Assembly (NCBI RefSeq): GCF_949987515.2
Contig: NC_082699.1
Coordinates: 77,069,281-77,133,280 of the forward strand
DNA: 64,000 nt
Direction: 5' to 3'
From: Delphinus delphis
Lineage: Eukaryota; Chordata; Mammalia; Artiodactyla; Delphinidae
Shown here: piece by piece, positions 48,195 to 59,142 of the stretch
Layout: every line of letters starts with the position of its first letter
Numbering within the stretch: the first letter of the stretch is position 1
Notes under the pieces: model-generated
Database searches by the model: none
Seen by the model: only the letters and a program-made list of their open reading frames with translations
What the model was told of the DNA's origin: nothing
Position numbers and translations under genes: made by a program

Positions 48195-48345
48195 CAACTG
48201 CGCAGCCCTGGGTTCCAGTTACAACGAACTGCGTGGCCCTTGGCAAGTTCGAGCTCTCTTACACATAAGCAGAGATGGGCACAATGCCCACAGCTTGAGG
48301 ATGAGGATTAAAGGCAGAGATGCTTGTGAAAGTGGGTTCTTCTTT
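48195..48345 (+). mobile_element. MIR SINE, decayed
   Basis: gccctgggttccagttacaa, ctgcgtggcccttggcaagt and gcacaatgcccacagc match the MIR order. Confidence 0.5.
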
Positions 48346-48739
48346 ACACCACCCCTCGGGTAAAAATGAATGTTACTACAGGCATCTAGCTGCAAGTCTG
48401 GAGGACATTCTCAATGTCACGACCGATGGCGTGGAGCCCCAGGAAAGGCAATCAGCACAGACCAAGCGTCACAAATTGTGTATGGCAAAAGTGAAGTTAA
48501 CTAATCGTGCTTAATTACAGAACTGATGCATCAACCAGGCCACAGAAAGAGAGATGAGTCACCGATTTCCAAAGGACCTTTCACAGAAAAGATGAGGAAG
48601 GTGAAAAGGTACTTGCTACATCCATTTGCTGAAACGTTGTGTCTTAAATTATAAGATGACATAGATATCCCTAGGAAATACGGGTATAAGAGTGGTATTT
48701 CCAGTTTAAAAACTCGAATGTGCAGCCTGTGAAGAGGCC

Positions 48740-49078
48740 CTTCACGCCACCCCATGCACACGCCCCTTTCCAGGGTGTGCTGCCCCTTCACCTGGGCTGC
48801 TCTCCCTTGCACTCCAGCTCCACCTCACTCCTACTCAGTGTCCTGTTCTGTATTAGCACCACTTCCTCCAGGAAGCCTTCCCAGCCCCAAGCTGGGTTTC
48901 TTCCTCTCAGCTTTGGATTCTCCTCAGCCTGTGCGACAATCCCTGACTTTTTTCCACACCAAACATAAGTGCAGTGAGGACACAGTGAGGACCTTACTCA
49001 CTATGCTATCTCCTGGCAGGGCGTGGTACTCGCTCGCCACTCGGGAGGTGCTTGTTGCAGGAATGAATGAAAGCCTTC
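48740..49078 (+). mobile_element. L2 3' end
   Basis: cacttcctccaggaagcctt, tgcagtgaggacacagtg-like sequence, ctatctcctggcagggcgtg and the terminal gaatgaatgaaag show a sense L2 3' end of about 330 bases. It lies about 145 bases before the young L1 target site. Confidence 0.7.
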
Positions 49079-49236
49079 TGAGCCGGACACCCAGCCTGCT
49101 CCCCCGCCTCCCCGACTCCTGCCGGCCTGTACACTTGACAATGGACTTCAGCGCTAGTCACAGCTTACCTAAGGCTGCACAGAGCAGAAAGAGGAGAAAA
49201 CAGAACCTGCTTCCCCCCACCCCCTCCAGCCCATCT

Positions 49237-49635
49237 GTTTTTTTTAACATCTTTATTGGAGTATAATTGCTTTGCAATGATGTGTTGGTTTCTGCTTTAT
49301 AACAAAGTGAATCAGTTATACGTATACATACATCCTCATATCCCCTCCCTCTTGCGTCTCCCTCCCACCCTCCCTATCCCACCCCCCTAGGTGGTCATAA
49401 AGCACCGAGCTGATCTCCTTGCGCCATGCGGCTGCTTCCCACTAGCTATCTATTTTACGCTTGGTAGTGTATATATGTCCATGCCACTCTCTTTGTCCCA
49501 GCTTACCCTTCCCCCTCCCCGTATCCTCAAGTCCATTCTCTAGTAGGTCTGTGTTTTTGTTCCCATCTTGCCCCTAGGTTCTTCATGACCATTTTTTTTG
49601 TTTGTTTTTTAGATTCCATACATAGGTGTTAGCAT
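49237..49635 (-). mobile_element. Young 5'-truncated L1 3' end with 13-bp target-site duplication
   Basis: Reverse copy of the cetartiodactyl L1 3' UTR: T run and aacatctttattggagtata, then gctttgcaatgatgtgttgg, cccctaggtggtcataaagc, ttctctagtaggtctgtgtt, ending attccatacataggtgttag. Direct repeat ctccagcccatct at 49224-49236 and 49636-49648. It shows far less decay than the other L1 pieces here. It covers only the 3' UTR, so it has no coding capacity. Confidence 0.92.
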
Positions 49636-49669
49636 CTCCAGCCCATCTTAAATCACCATTCCAAGCTCA

Positions 49670-49765
49670 GCCGTGGCGTCATTCAGACCTGGGTCCCACC
49701 AAGTGCCTTTGACCTCTGTACTCAGTCTGCTTGTCTGTAACATGCGGACAGAATCTCCTATGTGA
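49670..49765 (+). mobile_element. MIR SINE fragment
   Basis: attcagacctgggtcccacc and ctcagtctgcttgtctgtaa match the MIR core. It directly follows the young L1. Confidence 0.5.
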
Positions 49766-51786
49766 GGGTACTAGGAGGAGTGAGTGCCTGACCTGCAAAC
49801 ACACGGGGCTCAGAAACTGTGGCTCCAAGGACACGTTTCTCTTGTACTTGGCACGCCTTTCTACCCGGAGGGAGGGGGAGACAGATGCAGGCTCCCAACA
49901 GTCTAATTGGAGTTGGTCCCTCTCCTGGACTGCAGGTCACCCTTAAAAGGATGTCAAATGCCTTGTGACCCAGGATGCCAGGGCTCTGAGAAGAGCAGCA
50001 TCACAGCTACGTGGATTCCAGGAATACGGCTTTTCACTGAGGGTGAGGCTGTGTCACCCTGGCAGAACCCGTGGTTCATCTGCCCACTCCCCAGGGAGCA
50101 GTGGGAAGGTGGCCTGCCACGCACTGGGAGATAAAGCCAGAGTCTGAGGGCCACCGCTGCCCTCACCACCGGGGAGAGCTGGCCCGCCCTGCTCTCCTCA
50201 GAGTGGCCGAGGCTGGCCGAGGGCAGCCCTCATGAGCGCCTAGGGAAGCCTGAGGTGTGTGTGTGGGGTGCCGGGTGACAGCCTTCGGGGGTTGAGCTCA
50301 GGACTCCGGGAGGGCACTAGGCTCCAAGGAGACAGAACCTGGAGGTACGGGGACAGCAGCCCAGGACTCAAGGGGCTTCCACCTTGAGTCCACCTTGAGC
50401 TCAAGGTCCACCCACCACAGCTTCCTCCCCCAGACCTGCTCCGTTAGACCAAAGACCTGGGCCCTCTCCACGGAGGCAGAGCATGTGTCCAAACCAGGCA
50501 AAGCTGGAGAGGTCTGGAAAGGGAAGTGCAGTGACTCCCTGCATCCCCGCGAACGCTGGGATGCCCGGTGGTCACCCCTGGGTTAGCGGGGGCAGTGGGA
50601 GCAGAGCCAAAGTTGACTCCTCAGACAGAACGGAGCATCACAACCTCCGGTTTACCCCCCCCCCCCACCCAAAACAGCAGGAGGTCCCATCAGGCAGGAG
50701 TGGCAGGGCCGCCCCGGCCGGGGAGTGTCATCAACTCCCGGCCATGAGGGGTCCTTGCTTACTCATCCTGTGGCTCCTGGAGCCTGACGCAGGCACCGCA
50801 GAGCAAGTTCTCAAAGCATCAATATTTATCGAATGAATATTTTATGAATGAATAAAGAATGCGTGAGTTAGATGCATCAAGAAACGAGAATTTAAGCAAA
50901 AAGCTTAATAAGGAAGAAGCCGGAAGCACAAGACTGAACTGTGCTTATTTGCGAACGGGTTGTTAACATCGCTGACTTCTGTGGCTGACAGTGAGTCAAG
51001 CTTAGAACAAGCTCAGCAGTTTGTAATTTTTTTAAAGCAGGATTTATGTTGGTGTCATGAGACGACCAGAAGGATGTCCTCTGGGATCCCAGGCTACATC
51101 AAAACACCTAGACGAGGCAGACAAGGCAGGGGGCAGACGGTCTCCTTCACAACTTGGGGACCAGCACGGGGCCCAGGGACGCAGCAGCAGCCCAGGAAAG
51201 AGCCTGTCCTCACGCCCCGGAGCCAGAACACTCAGCACGGCCGCCACGGCCTCCGTGCACGAGCACGTGAGCCCTGCACACGCCCACACAGCAAGAACCC
51301 CCTAGAACGAGGAGCTCTTGCGAGGGAGTGTTTCCTTCCTCTCAAGGGTTAGGCCATCAACGCCCTCCCAGCACCAGCCCCAGACAGCAAATACGACCGT
51401 GCATTTATATGTCATCATCATCGATAATGACATTAGACAGCCACACCCTGGAAGCAATCTCGCGGTGGATCAGCGTGGAGAGGGATAAACGGTGCATTCA
51501 CGAACGAATCACGAAGAGCAGTCAGAAGGCAAAAGCCTGATTCACAGTCGACTCCAGAGCACAGCGCTGATTTAAAGTTATAAAGACACGCAGAAAACGA
51601 CGTACGATATGGAACCACTAATGACATTAAAAAAAAACTGAATACAGTGCTTGTTGTGCCTATAAATAAATACAATAAAGCAGTAAAGTGTGGAGTGGAT
51701 GATGCCATGGCCTCCGAGACACACAGACTCTGGGAGGAGGAAGAGAAAGGAAGGTGGGGGCGGGGGCCGGGGGCGGGGCTGTCAGG
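49766..51786. other. Intron with no gene seen
   Basis: Contains an L2 tail (listed), a C9 run at 50657 and the balanced non-repeat stretch 51400-51700. No exon signals. Confidence 0.45.
50735..50860 (+). mobile_element. Probable L2 3' terminus
   Basis: gaccctgacgc-like context followed by caatatttatcgaatgaata and ttatgaatgaataaag, the L2 tail with its GAATGAAT repeats. Confidence 0.5.
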
Positions 51787-51798
51787 CTTCGCTGCTTT

Positions 51799-52081
51799 AT
51801 TTATTTATTTATTTATTTTTGGCTGTGTTGGCTCTTCGTTTCCGTGCGAGGGCTTTCTCTAGTTGTGGCAAGCGGGGGCCACTCTTCATCGCGGTGCACG
51901 GGCCTCTCACTATCGTGGCCTCTCTTGTGGCGGAGCACAGGCTCCAGACGTGCAGGCTCAGTGGCCATGGCTCACGGGCCTAGCCGCTCCGCGGCGTGTG
52001 GGATCTTCCCGGACCAGGGCACGAACCTGCGTCCCCTGCATCGGCAGGCGGACTCCCAACCACTGCGCCACCAGGGAAGCC
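51799..52081 (-). mobile_element. CHR SINE, long form, with 12-bp target-site duplication
   Basis: Reverse copy. The (ATTT)n tail at 51799-51819 is followed by ttggctgtgttggctcttcg, ctagttgtggcaagcggggg and the common body down to ccaccagggaagcc. It has the extra 3' block found also at 686-977. The direct repeat cttcgctgcttt occurs at 51787-51798 and 52082-52093. The insertion lies at the poly-A end of the old L1 that follows. Confidence 0.94.
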
Positions 52082-52093
52082 CTTCGCTGCTTT

Positions 52094-53100
52094 TTCAGTT
52101 GCTTATTTTTTTCCAACATTTTCTTACGAGTTGAAAGAATTCCTCGGAGAATACTCTATATACCCACTGGTATATTCTATAATTAACATTTTATTCTATT
52201 TGCTTTATCAACTCAGTCTGTCCATGTTCCCATCCCTCCACCCATCCAGGAATCTAGTTTTTTAGGCATTTCAAAGACTAGTGCAGATATCATACACCAC
52301 CCCCAAGTCCTTCAACAGGCAGAGTTTAACATCTGCTTACAGTTTTTCTTTTGATACAAAATCGACTCTCAGAGAAATGCACAAATCTTAAGTACACGTT
52401 GGCTAAATTTTAACAATGGCAAGCACCTGTGGAACCCACACCCAAATGTCAAGCTATACAACACGGCCATCACCTAGAAAATCCCTTTGTGCCCCTTCCT
52501 GGTCAAAGCCCATCCCAACCTCTCCAGAAGCAACCGATTCTCTGTTTCCACCGTCACAGAAGAGTTTTGCTGGATCTGGGATCTCAAATGAACGGAACCA
52601 CACGGTACATTCTATTTTGGGTCAGGCTCCCCGCACTCAGCATAAGGTTCCTGAGATTCTCCCATGGTGATGTATTAGGAGTTTATCAGTTTTTGTTGTT
52701 GAGTAACATCCCATTAGGAAAATGCCACCACTTGTTAATTCATTCTCCTGTAACAGAGACCTGAGCTCTATTTTTTGGCTTGGAACATTCTTTATAGGTC
52801 TTTTTGTGAACATATGTTTTTAAATTTTTCTTGAATAAATAACTAGAGTTGGAACTGCTGGGCAGAGTACGTGTATGTTTAGTTTTGTAAGAAACTGCAG
52901 CAGCCTCTTCAAAAGTGGTTGCACTGTTTCACATTCCCACCCAGGCATGAACCTTCCAGCTGCTTCATGTTCCTTATGGACACCTGACATTGTCAGTCTG
53001 TCATTTTAAGCATTCTCATGAGTGTGTAGTGCTCTCTCATTGCGATTTAAATTTGCATTCCCTCCTCCCCACTGACCAATGGTGTTAACGTCCACTATTT
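52094..53100 (-). mobile_element. Old L1 (L1M-type) 3' end, reverse orientation
   Basis: From the T-rich start (ttatttttttccaacatttt, gagttgaaagaattcctcgg) through a 3' UTR-like stretch to the ORF2 end in reverse. Examples are tcaaatgaacggaaccacac, agtttatcagtttttgttgt, aactagagttggaactgctggg and gcactgtttcacattcccac. These correspond to the familiar mammalian L1 3' half. It is heavily mutated, with frames broken. Confidence 0.82.
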
Positions 53101-53121
53101 TTTTTTAACATTTTATTTCCT

Positions 53122-53207
53122 TGAGGGAGAGAGAGAGAAAGAGAGAGAGAGAAGACAGAAAGACAGAAGGAGACAGAGACAGAGAGGGAGACAGAGAGGG
53201 AGAGATC
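53122..53207 (+). repeat. GA-rich simple repeat
   Basis: gggagagagagagaaagagagagagag followed by agacagaaagacagaagg and agacagagagggag units: a polypurine run between the old L1 and an L1/HAL1 3' fragment. Confidence 0.9.
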
Positions 53208-53211
53208 TCGA

Positions 53212-53312
53212 GCAAATATAGCAAAACGCTGAAACCTGAGATATGGTATTGTAGTATCTAAATTATTTTCTGTATGTTTCAAGTATTTTGCAATTACAAA
53301 TAAACATGATAT
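53212..53312 (+). mobile_element. Old L1/HAL1-type 3' terminus fragment
   Basis: agcaaatatagcaaaacgct, ttttctgtatgtttcaagta and ttacaaataaacatgat resemble the last 100 bases of an old L1/HAL1. It abuts a GA-rich repeat on its left side. Confidence 0.45.
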
Positions 53313-54094
53313 TTCGCTCTATCTTACTCCAGCTATACCCCCACCTATAAGGGTGTGGCCCTAACATCCCAGCTGCGCTTGGGGGCACGGCTCCTGGTCT
53401 GGAGAGAGGCCCAGAGGAGTGGGAGTGGGTCAGGCCCTGGGGAAGCGATCCCCACCACAGCAAAGAGCTTCTTTCCAGAGTCACCGAGCTCGACCTGCCT
53501 CCAGACCTGCCCCTGTGGCCCCGGCTCTGCTCTTGGTCAGCTCTTACTTCCACCTTGGCTCCCTGCTCGCCTCTGCTGGACCAGGGCACGTCCTGCGGCT
53601 GACCCTGGCCAGGGCCCACCGGGGCCACCTCTCTTTGCCCTCCAAAGGCTGAGCTCGGGTGACACAGCACCTCTTCCAGGCACCTCTGCCTGGCCTGTCT
53701 CCTGTGACATTAATTTCTCCAAGGAACTTCCCATTGACATTGATATGCGTCCCTCAGATCAACACCCAGTGACCCCAGGTACAGCTTTCTTAAGAATTTA
53801 GAAGTGAAAGGTCTTGCCCAGATGTCTGGGCGTCCTCAGACATGGTGCCTGAAAGCATCTGTAGCTGAGGTGCTGCTTCCTTGGACGGACACCATTCATT
53901 TCTACCTTGACTTTACACTTGGCTCCAATTTGCAACCACGACCGATCCTGTCACTGAACTTGAATAAGGGCTGTGATGCCTCTGAAAGGGGGACCAGACT
54001 GCCCACCCTCTAAGGTCTCGAGGCTGGACTGTTTCAGCACCTCCCAAGCAGGGTGATGAGAGCAGGGCCAGGGAGCACGTGGGGCCGTGACGAC

Positions 54095-54100
54095 ACTCAC
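54095..54100 (-). other. TRAPPC9: 5' splice site (donor) of the TRAPPC9 exon
   Basis: Read on the minus strand the exon ends CAACG and is followed by gtgagt, a near-consensus U1 donor. It fixes the exon end at 54101. Confidence 0.88.
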
Positions 54101-54211
54101 CGTTGGCACTCGCCGGCGTGCAGGACGAGCTCTTCATTGCTCCGGGCGCTGACTGTCAGCTCGTGCTCCGTGGAGTTGAAGACGTCCAGGAGCAGGTGGC
54201 ACTGCCGGGCA
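54101..54211 (-). CDS. TRAPPC9: TRAPPC9 internal coding exon (111 nt)
   Basis: Internal exon of the gene for trafficking protein particle complex subunit 9 (NIBP), a scaffold subunit of the TRAPPII tethering and Rab-GEF complex at the Golgi, also linked to NF-kB signalling; human loss-of-function mutations cause intellectual disability with microcephaly. On the minus strand the exon follows a pyrimidine-rich tract and CAG acceptor and ends at CG|GTGAGT. It starts with one base completing a codon, then 36 uninterrupted codons including [18 protein letters not shown] and ending HAGECQ, then two bases (CG) of an Arg codon. I recognise this as the TRAPPC9 C-terminal third, roughly four-fifths along a protein of about 1,150 residues; the exon number was not determined. 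The length is a multiple of three, so skipping would keep frame. The flanks are ordinary intron and codons look intact. The identification is from recalled family sequence; exon structure is seen directly. Confidence 0.9.
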
Positions 54212-54241
54212 CTGCGGTGCAAAGACAAAACCAAGTTCAGC
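54212..54241 (-). other. TRAPPC9: 3' splice site, pyrimidine tract and probable branch point of the TRAPPC9 exon
   Basis: On the minus strand a gctgaac branch-point-like heptamer (plus-strand 54235-54241) lies about 25 nt upstream of the AG. It is followed by the T-rich run ttttgtctttgcaccgcag. A second AG lies 10 nt inside the exon (ggcag), a possible tandem acceptor. Using the second AG would shift the frame, so the first one is preferred. Confidence 0.8.
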
Positions 54242-54424
54242 ATCTTCTGGCAGCCAAAGAGGAGGGTGACTCCGCTTCCCCTAACCCCCGAAGATTTTAT
54301 ACCACTGGAGGACACGAGAAGTACGATTTATCAAAATGTCATGTACCCCGGGACACAAAGGCTTACGAAGAAGATGCATTCTGAACTAATTGTGAATTCT
54401 ACACAATGGGTTTGGACAGGAGGT

Positions 54425-54592
54425 CCTCCTTGGTCCTGGGACACATGCTTACAACCCAGCTCTGCCCTTTACACACTGAGTGACCTTGGGAAGGTAACTT
54501 GAGTTCTCCAAGTCTCACACGTGTGACCGCTAGGACGCGTGACCCAGTGGGAAAGCACTCGGCATACAGTGTCATTCAATAAGTGACCACGT
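54425..54592 (+). mobile_element. MIR SINE
   Basis: caacccagctctgcccttta, gtgaccttgggaaggtaact and gcactcggcatacagtgtca match the MIR. It lies about 210 bases on the upstream side of the TRAPPC9 exon. Confidence 0.65.
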
Positions 54593-55511
54593 CATGGCCC
54601 TGGATTTCTACGGGTGCCAGGCCAGGTGCTGCGCAGGGGTCCACAGAGAGCCGTACCCATGCTGTCCGTGCACATGTCCACCGAGAGTCCTCATGGGGGC
54701 CACCCCTCACTCCCCCAGAACTGTGGGTGACACCTGGGGTCACTCACCACCCACCTGAAACCTCCTTTCCCTGGCCTTCTCTACCGCAGACAGTAAAACT
54801 GCAGTAACCAAGTTCCCGCCGCCCCCTTCCCCAAGGGGAGTGCCATGGAACGAAGTTCCAGCCAATAACCAGCTTCTGGAGACTTTTCATCCCAAACAAG
54901 AAGACAAGTCCTTGAGAGGGGAAGGCGCCACCCTTCCACCTCCTGACTCCCTTTGCTTCCTCCCCGGGGAGGAGCAGGATGCCAGGAAGCTCAGGGACTC
55001 TAGGGGGCGATGGGGACGAACGCCACGGCTGTGGAGGGCAGAGTGGGGCCCTGGGAAATGATGGCACAGACCCATTAGCTACATGTGAAAAACAAAATTC
55101 CAGCCACGTACGCTTCGTTTGTGCTAGCTGCCATTTGTCAGGTCCCCATTACGGTCCAGTGCTTGCCTAAAACTAACACAGCATCTCAAACACCAAGTGT
55201 CGCAGCTGGCTCATGACAGCTGATGGATAAGCGTCCGCTCATCAAAACGGGACAACCGGGCCTAAGACAGGAGCAAACAGCAACAGAGGCAGCAGCCATC
55301 CTCCTTCCTGGAGGAACAGGGTAAGGAGACTTTCAGAGAAGAAAAAAAAAAAAGCCTCAGAGAAGGATCTGTGCTCTGGTCTCTTTCAGCTGAGCATTTC
55401 TTCAAAACATGACCTTCCATAGGGCATCTGAATTCTCAGGTGTGTTTCCCAAAGTGTGACAAGGGAAGATTTCGCTGGTTGTTAAGCAAAGGGGAGACAG
55501 GACTCACACCC

Positions 55512-55705
55512 ACACGTGCCGGCTGCCTGCATTGCTTATTTCATACAAAAGCCCTGCAAGGTTGTCCTCCTGAGATCCACTGATGGAGAGGAGAGGAGAG
55601 GAGAGGAGAGGAGAGGAGAGGGAGGCTCAGGAGATGACGAAAAGTGCTGGTGATGACCGAGAGTCAAGACATCGAGCTAGAAATCCTGTAGCGCTCACAG
55701 CAGAT
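55512..55705 (-). mobile_element. MIR-like SINE (reverse) containing a pentamer microsatellite
   Basis: cattgcttatttcatacaaa, gccctgcaaggttgtcctcc and aggctcaggagatgacgaaa follow the reversed MIR. The (GGAGA)n tract sits where MIR normally has its purine-rich gaggaaactgaggc segment. Confidence 0.5.
55584..55623 (+). repeat. (GGAGA)n microsatellite
   Basis: About eight pentamer units of ggaga with no interruption. It probably varies between individuals. Confidence 0.95.
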
Positions 55706-56039
55706 GAAGACACATATTCCAACCCAAACTGCGTCCCCTGTTCTTTCCAGAGAAGGGAACCGAGGTGGAGAGGGCGCAGTGACGTGTCCAGGGGTTCACA
55801 CACGCACACACGCGCGCTCACATACACAAAGACTGACAGCATCCTAAGGCCACTGGGCATCTGTGAGATACCAGATTTTCAAAACACACACGTGCACTTA
55901 CTCTCAAGGGAGATGATAAAAGTACCCGCCTGATCGTCCCGCTACGCACTACGAGACGTCGCACGCCACGTCTTGAGCTGATTCTGGGTTCTGTGGGTCG
56001 GGGTGTCCTCCCCAGAGGTTCAGCACTTGGAAAAACATT

Positions 56040-56330
56040 CATTAGCTCTGACAGCTGCCTCCGAGAGGCCTCTTCACTCAGCTCACATGAAAATGAGCTT
56101 TCGAGAATGAAGATCTATTCTGCCTTTGTCATAACTTGATGAAATCTTTAATCACAGCAAAACCTCTCATCAGAAAAGGAAATTCATAAAACATTTATCA
56201 GAGGCAGAAAATTGAAGTGATATTTAAAAGCAGGAGAGAAAAGATTCAAATACATGGTGTTTTCACCCACGGAATATAGTTGTTAGAAAACTGCACAGGA
56301 ATGAACAACGTCGGAATGTAATACTTTTTT
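56040..56330. other. A+T-rich non-repeat block, possible conserved non-coding element
   Basis: cacatgaaaatgagctttcg, cataacttgatgaaatcttt and gaagtgatatttaaaagcag: non-repetitive, no frame, no recognised repeat. Confidence 0.28.
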
Positions 56331-56904
56331 GTCCTCTGTTTTTTCTGACTCACTGTCTGAGTATGGGGGCGCTTGATCCAGTGTTTCTGTTCCTCCTAAT
56401 TGCTGGCAGGATGAGATGCTGGTGGATCTTTGCTTTCTATCTATTATTCATAAATTAATTCCCTTTCCCAAACTGCAGTAGCACTGTGTGCCCACCATCG
56501 TGTCATTTACTCTGTTATCTTTCCATACCTCTTTGGATGATTCTGTTAAGTTTTAATCTGTGTTTGAGCATATAATTTACTTTTAATTCTTATTTGCTTT
56601 TTGGTTTTATTTTTGGTTTTTTTGGTTTTTCTGGATCCATCTTTCTGAAGTACAGGGAAGCCCAGGAAAGCTTCCTAGAAGAACCGAGATCAGAGTAAGG
56701 CTTCAGATCCATCTGCCTGGTCAGCGGGTGGGAGTGGCGGGGTGGGGGGGAGTGCCCAGCAGCAGGAAAGAATCTGGAGTAAAGTTGGAGGGAGGAGATG
56801 AGGCCGCCAGGTGGAAAGGAGAGGCACAGCCCAGGCACAGCGAACAGTGCGTGTGAAGCCACGTCTATATAGTTAGTACGCACTATTTCCTATCTAGAAT
56901 TAGG

Positions 56905-57060
56905 ACAATTAATTTATTAATTCATGTAACAAATATAAATATCTACTGAGTACCTGTTGTGTGGCAGGTACTATTCTAAGCACTTGGGATATGGAAGTGA
57001 ACAGGAGAAGCAGGATCTCTGCTTTCACAGAACTCACACTCTTATGAGGGGACAGGGCTA
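56905..57060 (-). mobile_element. L2 3' end (reverse)
   Basis: aattcatgtaacaaatataa, atctactgagtacctgttgt, ggcaggtactattctaagca and gctttcacagaactcacact follow the reverse complement of the L2 3' end in order. Confidence 0.7.
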
Positions 57061-58413
57061 GGAAAGATAAGAGGAATTGAAAGTGAAAAAAAATTAGTCA
57101 TATTTGGTAAAATGAGGAAAAATAGGTTCAGAAAGGTTGCTAAATACAGAGTTAAGACACACATCCACACACAAAATCAATTCTTATATATCAACTAAAA
57201 ACAAGCACAAAATATAATTTTTAAGAAAATATATTTACAATAGTAATGTACCTAGAAAAAATCTAACCAAATACATGCAGGATGTTTACGAAAAAAATTC
57301 TAAAGTTTTATGAAATGATATTAAAGGGGATGAATAAATGCAGAGATGTATTATGTTCAAGGATAGAAAAACTCAGTATTTTTAAATAACTCACTTCTTT
57401 CCAAATGTATATAAATTTAATGCAACTCAATAAAAAATCCCAACATTTTTCTGGTGTTGGTCAAACTTGATACACTGATTCTAAAATTTATATCTAAGAT
57501 CAAAGGGCCAAGAACATGCAAAACAACAACGAGGCAAATTTTTGGAAGAGACTTGGCCAGCTAGATATCAAGAGTTGTCATAAAACTGTAAAAATGAAGA
57601 CAGTGGGGCAATGATAAACACATCAATGAAGGAAAAAACAGCCCAGAAGCAGATCCATGAATATAATAAGGTAATGGATATATGACCAAAGTAGCAGTGT
57701 TGGTTATTAAGAAGGAGGTTCAATAAACAGTGCTGGACAAATGGTTATGCAGATAGAAAGAAAATGATATCCCTACATCACACCATAAACAAAAATAAGT
57801 TCCAAACAGACTGAATAGATAAATGTAAAAAGCAATATTTAAAATCCTGTAGAAGAAAATACAGGTGAACAACTTCTGACCTGAAAGAGAGAAAGATTTC
57901 TCAAATGAGTTACAAGACATACAAAATATAAAGAGATCTTCAACCAGGGCACCAGAATGCACAATGAGAAAAGGACAGTCTCCTCAATAAATGATGTTGG
58001 ATAAAATGGATAGTCACATGGAGAGGAATGAAACTGGACCCTTACCGCACACCATATACAAAAATCAACTCAAAATGGATTAAAGACTTAAATGTAGGAT
58101 CTGAAACTGTAAAACGACTAGAAGAAAACAGGGGAAAACCTTCTTGGCATAGGTCTGGGCAATGACTTTTTGGAAATAACCCCAAAAGCACCGGCAACAA
58201 AAGCAAAAACAGATTAAGGGGGGTTGTAGCAAACTAAAAGCTTCTGCACAGCAAAGGAAACAATCAACAGAGTGAAAAGGCAACTTACAAAATGAGAAAA
58301 AATATTTGGATACAGTAGGTCTCAAAAGGGGTTAATACCCAAAATACATAAGAAACACAAACAACTCAATAGCAATAGCAATCATCATCATCATCCAATT
58401 AAAAAGTTGGCAA

Positions 58414-58626
58414 GGGCTTCCCTGGGGGCACAGTGGTTGAGAGTCCGCCTGCCGATGCAGGGGACACGGGTTTGTGCCCCGGTCCGGGAAGATCCCACAT
58501 GCCGCGGAGCGGCTGGGCCCGTGAGCCATGGCCGCTGAGCCTGCACGTCCAGAGCCTGTGCTCCGCAACGGGAGAGGCCACAACAGTGAGAGGCCCGCGT
58601 ACCGCAAAAAAAAAAAAAAAAAAAAA
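58414..58626 (+). mobile_element. CHR SINE, short form, nested in the younger L1
   Basis: Starts ggcttccctgggggcacagtgg, ends gcgtaccgc with about 25 A. The direct repeat aaaaagttggcaa occurs at 58401-58413 and 58627-58639. L1 ORF2 homology is continuous across it. Confidence 0.95.
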
Positions 58627-59070
58627 AAAAAGTTGGCAAAAGACCTGAATAGACATTTCTCAAGAGAAGACGTGCAGATGGCCAACAGCTATATGAAAAG
58701 GTGCTTAACATCACTAATCATCGTGGAAATACAAACCAAAACCACAATAAGATATCACCTCACACCTGTTAGAATGGCTATTAAAGAGACCAATAAGTGT
58801 TGGTGAGGATGTGGAGAAAAGGGAACTCTCGTGCACCTGTGGGAATGTAAATAGGTGCAGCCATTACAGAACAGTGTATACCTTCCTCAAAAAATTAGTA
58901 ATAGAACTACCCTAGGATCCGGCAATCTCACTTCTGGGTATATATCCAAAGGAAATGAAATAAGTATCTCAAAGAGGTAAGTGCACTCCCATATTCACTG
59001 CAGCATTATTCATAATAGCCAAAATATGGGAAAACCTAAGTGTCCATTGACAGATGAGTGAATAAAAAAA

Positions 59071-59142
59071 CTCGTCTCTCTCTCTCTCTCTCTCCTTCTC
59101 TCTCTCTCCCCCTTTCACACACACACACACACACACACACCC
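59071..59142 (+). repeat. (TC)n followed by (CA)n microsatellite inside L1
   Basis: ctcgtctctctctctctc with one cct/ccc interruption, then tttcacacacacacac up to ccccataatatt. It sits in the L1 ORF2/3' UTR where a TA/CA-rich stretch is usual. Confidence 0.9.

Larger units (their letters stand above)
1..54100 (-). other. TRAPPC9: TRAPPC9 intron downstream of the recognised exon (partial)
   Basis: Inferred intronic: the only coding exon seen lies at 54101-54211 on the minus strand, and this whole span shows no further recognised TRAPPC9 coding segment. Very large introns are known for the 3' half of TRAPPC9 in human. The repeats and motifs inside are listed separately. A small exon, or a non-coding transcript such as a PEG13-like RNA, could be present and unrecognised. 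Confidence 0.7.

Noticed and set aside
52416..52764. Open frames of 84 and 111 codons
   Set aside because: They run antisense through the old L1 3' end.
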